The notes beneath the pieces were generated by a model. The model did not search any database and was not told the DNA's origin. It saw nothing but the letters and a program-made list of their open reading frames with translations. From Prosthecobacter debontii (GTDB lineage Bacteria > Verrucomicrobiota > Verrucomicrobiia > Verrucomicrobiales > Akkermansiaceae), in assembly GCA_945862245.1 (NCBI GenBank), contig CAMAXN010000014.1:1-53630 (forward strand): DNA of 53,630 bases, in the 5' to 3' direction. This document shows positions 51,501 through 53,630 of this stretch, one piece after another. Both the position numbers and the translations under genes were made by a program. Position 1 is the first letter of the stretch. Each line of letters starts with the position of its first letter.

Positions 51501-53630
51501 GGAACCACCAGTTTCAGTGCGAGCGGCAGCGCGACAGTCAGTTTGGATAGTTTCCTTACAGTGACCGGAAATTTCTCGGTGACGGAATTTGATGTGACCT
51601 TGCTCGCTTCCGGCGGCGATGCGGCCTACGCGCAGTTGGGAGCGGATGCCACGGGGTTGGCTCTTCAAGTGCAGGTGGCCACAGGAACTCCATTTGGCAG
51701 CCTTTCGGGTGCCGGCACCCTGCAGATGCTGCGCCTGACCAATAATACCACTGGCGAAACTTGGGTTGGTCTGGAAGGAACTCAACTGGCATTCACCCTC
51801 GATTATGATCCACTGCTGCTAAGCGTGACCAATGGTTCTGTGGCGCTCAACCAAGCCCCGACCGGCAAAAACAAGCTGGACTGGACCTTGGCGGTGGCAC
51901 AATCCGCCGCACCATTCAACCTGACGGTGAATGGAACCACCAGTTTCAGTGCGAGCGGCAACGCGACCGTGTCCATCGACAGTTATCTTTCGGTGAATGC
52001 ATTTTTCTCGGTGACGAAATTTGATGTGACCTTGGGTGGTAATGCGGCCTATGCGCAGTTGGGTGCGGATGCGACCGGCCTGGCTTTGCAGTTGGACTTT
52101 GATGCTGCAGTCAGCGGCGTGGTCAGCGGCGCCGGCACGCTCAAGATGCTGCGCCTGACCAACAACACCACGGGTGAGACCTGGGTCGGCATCGAGGCCA
52201 CCGACCTGACATTCAATCTAGATTTCGGACCGCTTGATTTCGCCGTCACCAACGGTACGGTTGCAATCAACCAGGCACCCGATGGCAAGAGCAAGCTGGA
52301 TTGGAACCTTGCCGCTGCCCAGGCAGCTGCTCCTTTCTCCCTCGCGGTGGCCAATACGATCAGCTACTCAATTGGTGGCACGGTGACCTTTGAGATCAGC
52401 AACGTCGTGAGTGCGATGGGAACCATTGCGATCACCTCGCAGACCGTGAGCATCACGGATCCTGACAAGACATCTTCCACGATGAGCGGGGATCTGCTCA
52501 CCGTGGACCTGACCAACGCCTATCTTTTCGTTGGCTACGGTGCCACCCTGAGTGCTGGCAGTATGACGGTTGCTGCTGATGCAATTGGATTTGAAGTGGG
52601 CGATGCGACCGGAACCTCCGGCGTCTCTGCAACGCTCGCGGTTTTCAAGTCCACTGACGGCCGCACTTACACCGGGTTGGAGTCTAGCTTCCCGACCGTC
52701 GCGGTCCGCGGCCTGGCCGATATTGGTTTTACCGCGACCGTTACCAATCTATCAATCGACTACAATGATACCAGCGTTGTAGATGGCGAGCGGCTTGACT
52801 GGAGTGCGGTGACCGAAGTTTCGCTCAGTCTCAAATCCCACGACAACATCAGCATTACTGGAACGGTGCTGATTTCCTTCTTTGACTTTGTGGAGGTGAG
52901 GGGTAATTTTGCTTACACCTACACGACGAATGTCGAGATGTATGTCGCTGGTGCCAGCAATTCGAGCACCTTCAATGCAACCACCATCGGATTTGAGGAT
53001 GTTGACGTATTCGTAGGTGACGGCCCCTACTTCAACGGCGCGTCAGGCACCAACGCGAGTGCCGTCGGCCTGCTGCTCAAAGACCTGGATATCGCTATTG
53101 CCTTGTTTGATCCTACCAACGCAAGTGACAGCAGCAAGTATTATGCGATCAGCGCACGGGCCGAGTCCATCCAGATTCTGGGTCTTGATTTTAGTGCCGG
53201 CACATCTTCATTCAGCGCCAGCGGTTATCGGGTTGAGGTCAACGGCGGCAAAAATAGCTCCGGAAATCCCTCGGCACTGGACTTCACCCGACTGGAAGGA
53301 GGCAAGTTCTCCGTGCCCACCGGCATCGGTGCCAAAGACTTTGATTACTCCACCAAATTGGAGCGGATCGCTATTGAGCATGCCGTGTTGATGATTGAAG
53401 ACTTTGTCTACATCTCCGGCGGCTTCTCGATAACCCGGCAGAGCAGCTACACTCTGACGCTGAGCGACAACTCGAAAACAACCGTTGATGTGCTGGCCTT
53501 TGGCGGTAGTAATGTGGACATCTTCATCGGTGACGGTCCCTACTTCGAGGACACCAACGGCGACGGGATCATCGACTACACCGATGACCGCAATGCGGAC
53601 GCCGTCGGTCTGGTGGTCGAGAGCGCGACC
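48525..53630 (+). CDS. Giant LEPR-XLL surface protein with matrixin-like protease site (3' end beyond window)
   Basis: The frame is open from the ATG at 48525 to the right edge: 1702 codons, incomplete. The N-terminus lacks a classical hydrophobic signal but has MEPRILLSAAP (Met35-Arg38), matching the LEPR-XLL motif found at the N-terminus of very large exported proteins. After a Ser/Thr/Glu-rich linker, THEVGHVLGYGHDSG carries the full HExxHxxGxxH site (His370, Glu371, His374, His380) with a Met-turn at Met387, as in matrixins. Then come five tandem repeats of 144 residues (DNA 50241-52350) and beta-rich segments with repeated FVGDGPYF. No Shine-Dalgarno is seen. It is probably an adhesin, an S-layer-like protein or a secreted protease. 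It follows the SecA paralogue by 160 bases with no other gene between them. Confidence 0.85.
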   Translation, partial: MFSRFFNAKTSASRSGRVVALGAISQVDQFEVEAMEPRILLSAAPIDAPLGGVDFSAIPDIQTSFDQSVQQSFVTTSEDISSLHENESDLFGETTELPGNEQETSADSDTENDSLMNVDPLVQQDTFSNEESALIQINQVTTFPNFNHFVTHTEEVTLIPEEPVIDSMATVLVTTLHAANGPPMVVHTTNSNDSLTSSTSIVTPGLQNEVTGTSNFGNHCLEDLSSDESEHFLNIHPDVFAGDHVIGSGDYLLFDGDSSLGSLESAELTQEQIDELLQVAISLWANALPNANIGNLTQGITARAADLDGAILGEAIGQTISLDTNAAGRGWFVDTTPYDHSEFESVDGQLTAIAGSDASGRIDLLTVLTHEVGHVLGYGHDSGLAVMEASLGTGERTLLGAAVPAGNTTPVVGAYTFAGGTITGEAGDPNLIFRIFDNQAGANSILDVQVINATTSAVLATYNDVSNINALLPGLNDTIRVDLDLDTTWTLSGLGSGSVFVEGWSSMAFSGIEHLIGTERVKDTFIFNNGGIVAGSIDGRGGVEEISLGGFLNLGGDNLNFSITSQRLTLTGRATIDLGGLLTITGNFLLEQFAVTLGGNSNYALLGAGATGLALQVQVAAGTPSGTLSGAGTLQMLRLTNSAGTQSWLGIEATGMAFALDYNPLLLSVTNGAVAINQAPTGMNKLDWTLAVAQSAAPFNLTVNGTTSFSASGSATVSLDGFLTVTGNFSVTEFDVTLLASGGDAAYAQLGSDATGLAVQVQIAVGTPSGTLSGAGTLQMLRLTNSAGTQSWLGIEATGMEFALDYDPLLLSVTNGTVSLNQAPTGKNKLDWTLAVAQSAAPFNLTINGTTSFSASGSATVSLDGFLTVTGNFSVTEFDVTLLASGGDAAYAQLGADATGLAVQVQLAAGTPSGTLSGAGTLQMLRLTNNTTGETWVGLEGTQLAFTLDYNPLLLSVTKGTVSLNQAPTGKNKLDWTLAVAQSVAPFNLTVNGTTSFSASGSATVSLDSFLTVTGNFSVTEFDVTLLASGGDAAYAQLGADATGLALQVQVATGTPFGSLSGAGTLQMLRLTNNTTGETWVGLEGTQLAFTLDYDPLLLSVTNGSVALNQAPTGKNKLDWTLAVAQSAAPFNLTVNGTTSFSASGNATVSIDSYLSVNAFFSVTKFDVTLGGNAAYAQLGADATGLALQLDFDAAVSGVVSGAGTLKMLRLTNNTTGETWVGIEATDLTFNLDFGPLDFAVTNGTVAINQAPDGKSKLDWNLAAAQAAAPFSLAVANTISYSIGGTVTFEISNVVSAMGTIAITSQTVSITDPDKTSSTMSGDLLTVDLTNAYLFVGYGATLSAGSMTVAADAIGFEVGDATGTSGVSATLAVFKSTDGRTYTGLESSFPTVAVRGLADIGFTATVTNLSIDYNDTSVVDGERLDWSAVTEVSLSLKSHDNISITGTVLISFFDFVEVRGNFAYTYTTNVEMYVAGASNSSTFNATTIGFEDVDVFVGDGPYFNGASGTNASAVGLLLKDLDIAIALFDPTNASDSSKYYAISARAESIQILGLDFSAGTSSFSASGYRVEVNGGKNSSGNPSALDFTRLEGGKFSVPTGIGAKDFDYSTKLERIAIEHAVLMIEDFVYISGGFSITRQSSYTLTLSDNSKTTVDVLAFGGSNVDIFIGDGPYFEDTNGDGIIDYTDDRNADAVGLVVESAT
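50241..52350 (+). repeat. Five in-frame 432-base tandem repeats in the giant gene
   Basis: The same segment (encoding SGAGTLQMLRLTN) recurs with its GCCGGC anchor at 50415, 50847, 51279, 51711 and 52131. The first four intervals are exactly 432 bases (144 codons); the last is 420. Each unit also repeats VTGNFSVTEFDVTL, GLALQVQV and KLDWTLAVAQSAAPFNL. Units two to four are nearly identical in DNA, the first and fifth more divergent, a pattern of recent internal amplification. The encoded unit is beta-strand-rich and probably forms stacked domains. Confidence 0.93.
52996..53630 (+). repeat. Second repeat class (VGDGPYF type) in the giant gene
   Basis: VDVFVGDGPYF (near 53000-53035) and VDIFIGDGPYF (near 53514-53548) are 171 codons apart and are each followed by NA-rich sequence plus AVGL. 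The second copy carries the Asp-rich insert EDTNGDGIIDYTDDRNAD, which could bind calcium. The window ends inside the second copy, so the number of units is unknown. Confidence 0.6.

Noticed and set aside
50241..52350. Regularly spaced repeats that might be a CRISPR array
   Set aside because: Period is 432 bases, repeats are in frame inside a coding region, and no cas genes are near.
1..53630. tRNA, rRNA or intact insertion sequence
   Set aside because: None was recognised on reading; I did not have a covariance search, so a small RNA could be missed.

Overview
The window looks like chromosomal DNA of a Verrucomicrobiota bacterium, probably Verrucomicrobiales. This rests on gene content, not a database search: a PVC-type CxxCH dehydrogenase-like protein, a DUF6172 gene, a MoxR/DUF58/Bat operon with fused Bat proteins, a CobA-HemD fusion, and a LEPR-XLL giant surface protein. 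No rRNA, tRNA, CRISPR array or intact insertion sequence was seen.

Layout. 1-5427 (minus strand): an orphan NtrC-type regulator, a polytopic GT-C-like membrane protein, xseB and dxs (cut by the left edge). 5428-6109 is a long non-coding stretch with an imperfect inverted repeat and a GC-rich island. 6110-16007 holds mixed single genes: an EptA/LtaS-like transferase, a GGQ release-factor-like protein, a PVC cytochrome c protein, pgsA, gnd, an alpha/beta hydrolase that lacks its nucleophile serine, and small unknowns. 16063-24874 is one tight operon (MoxR, DUF58, DUF4381-like, BatA, BatB-C, BatD-E, chorismate-binding enzyme). 25007-33324 is mostly housekeeping: an FAD oxidoreductase, secG, a rhomboid protease, fabF, rsmI, DUF6172, hemC and cobA-hemD. 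33325-36452 contains a 47-residue secreted peptide, a decayed stretch and a GH127/PA14 glycosidase.

36755-53630 is the most interesting part. It carries, all on the plus strand, a lipoprotein, an MscS channel, a TolC-like outer-membrane protein, a short periplasmic adaptor, a GAF-containing membrane adaptor, an M50 metalloprotease fused to an adaptor domain, a truncated SecA paralogue, and then a giant protein that runs off the right edge. The giant protein has an N-terminal LEPR-XLL-type motif, a complete matrixin-like zinc site and five 144-residue tandem repeats. The set has adaptors and an outer-membrane channel but no ABC or RND pump; the only ATPase is the SecA paralogue. I infer a dedicated export and processing system for the giant surface protein. 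I know of no named system with this composition, but I could not search.

Several genes have a promoter-like -10 box only 6-9 bases before the start codon (8684, 25007, 26630, 36755) and lack a Shine-Dalgarno sequence, so leaderless transcripts may be common in this organism.
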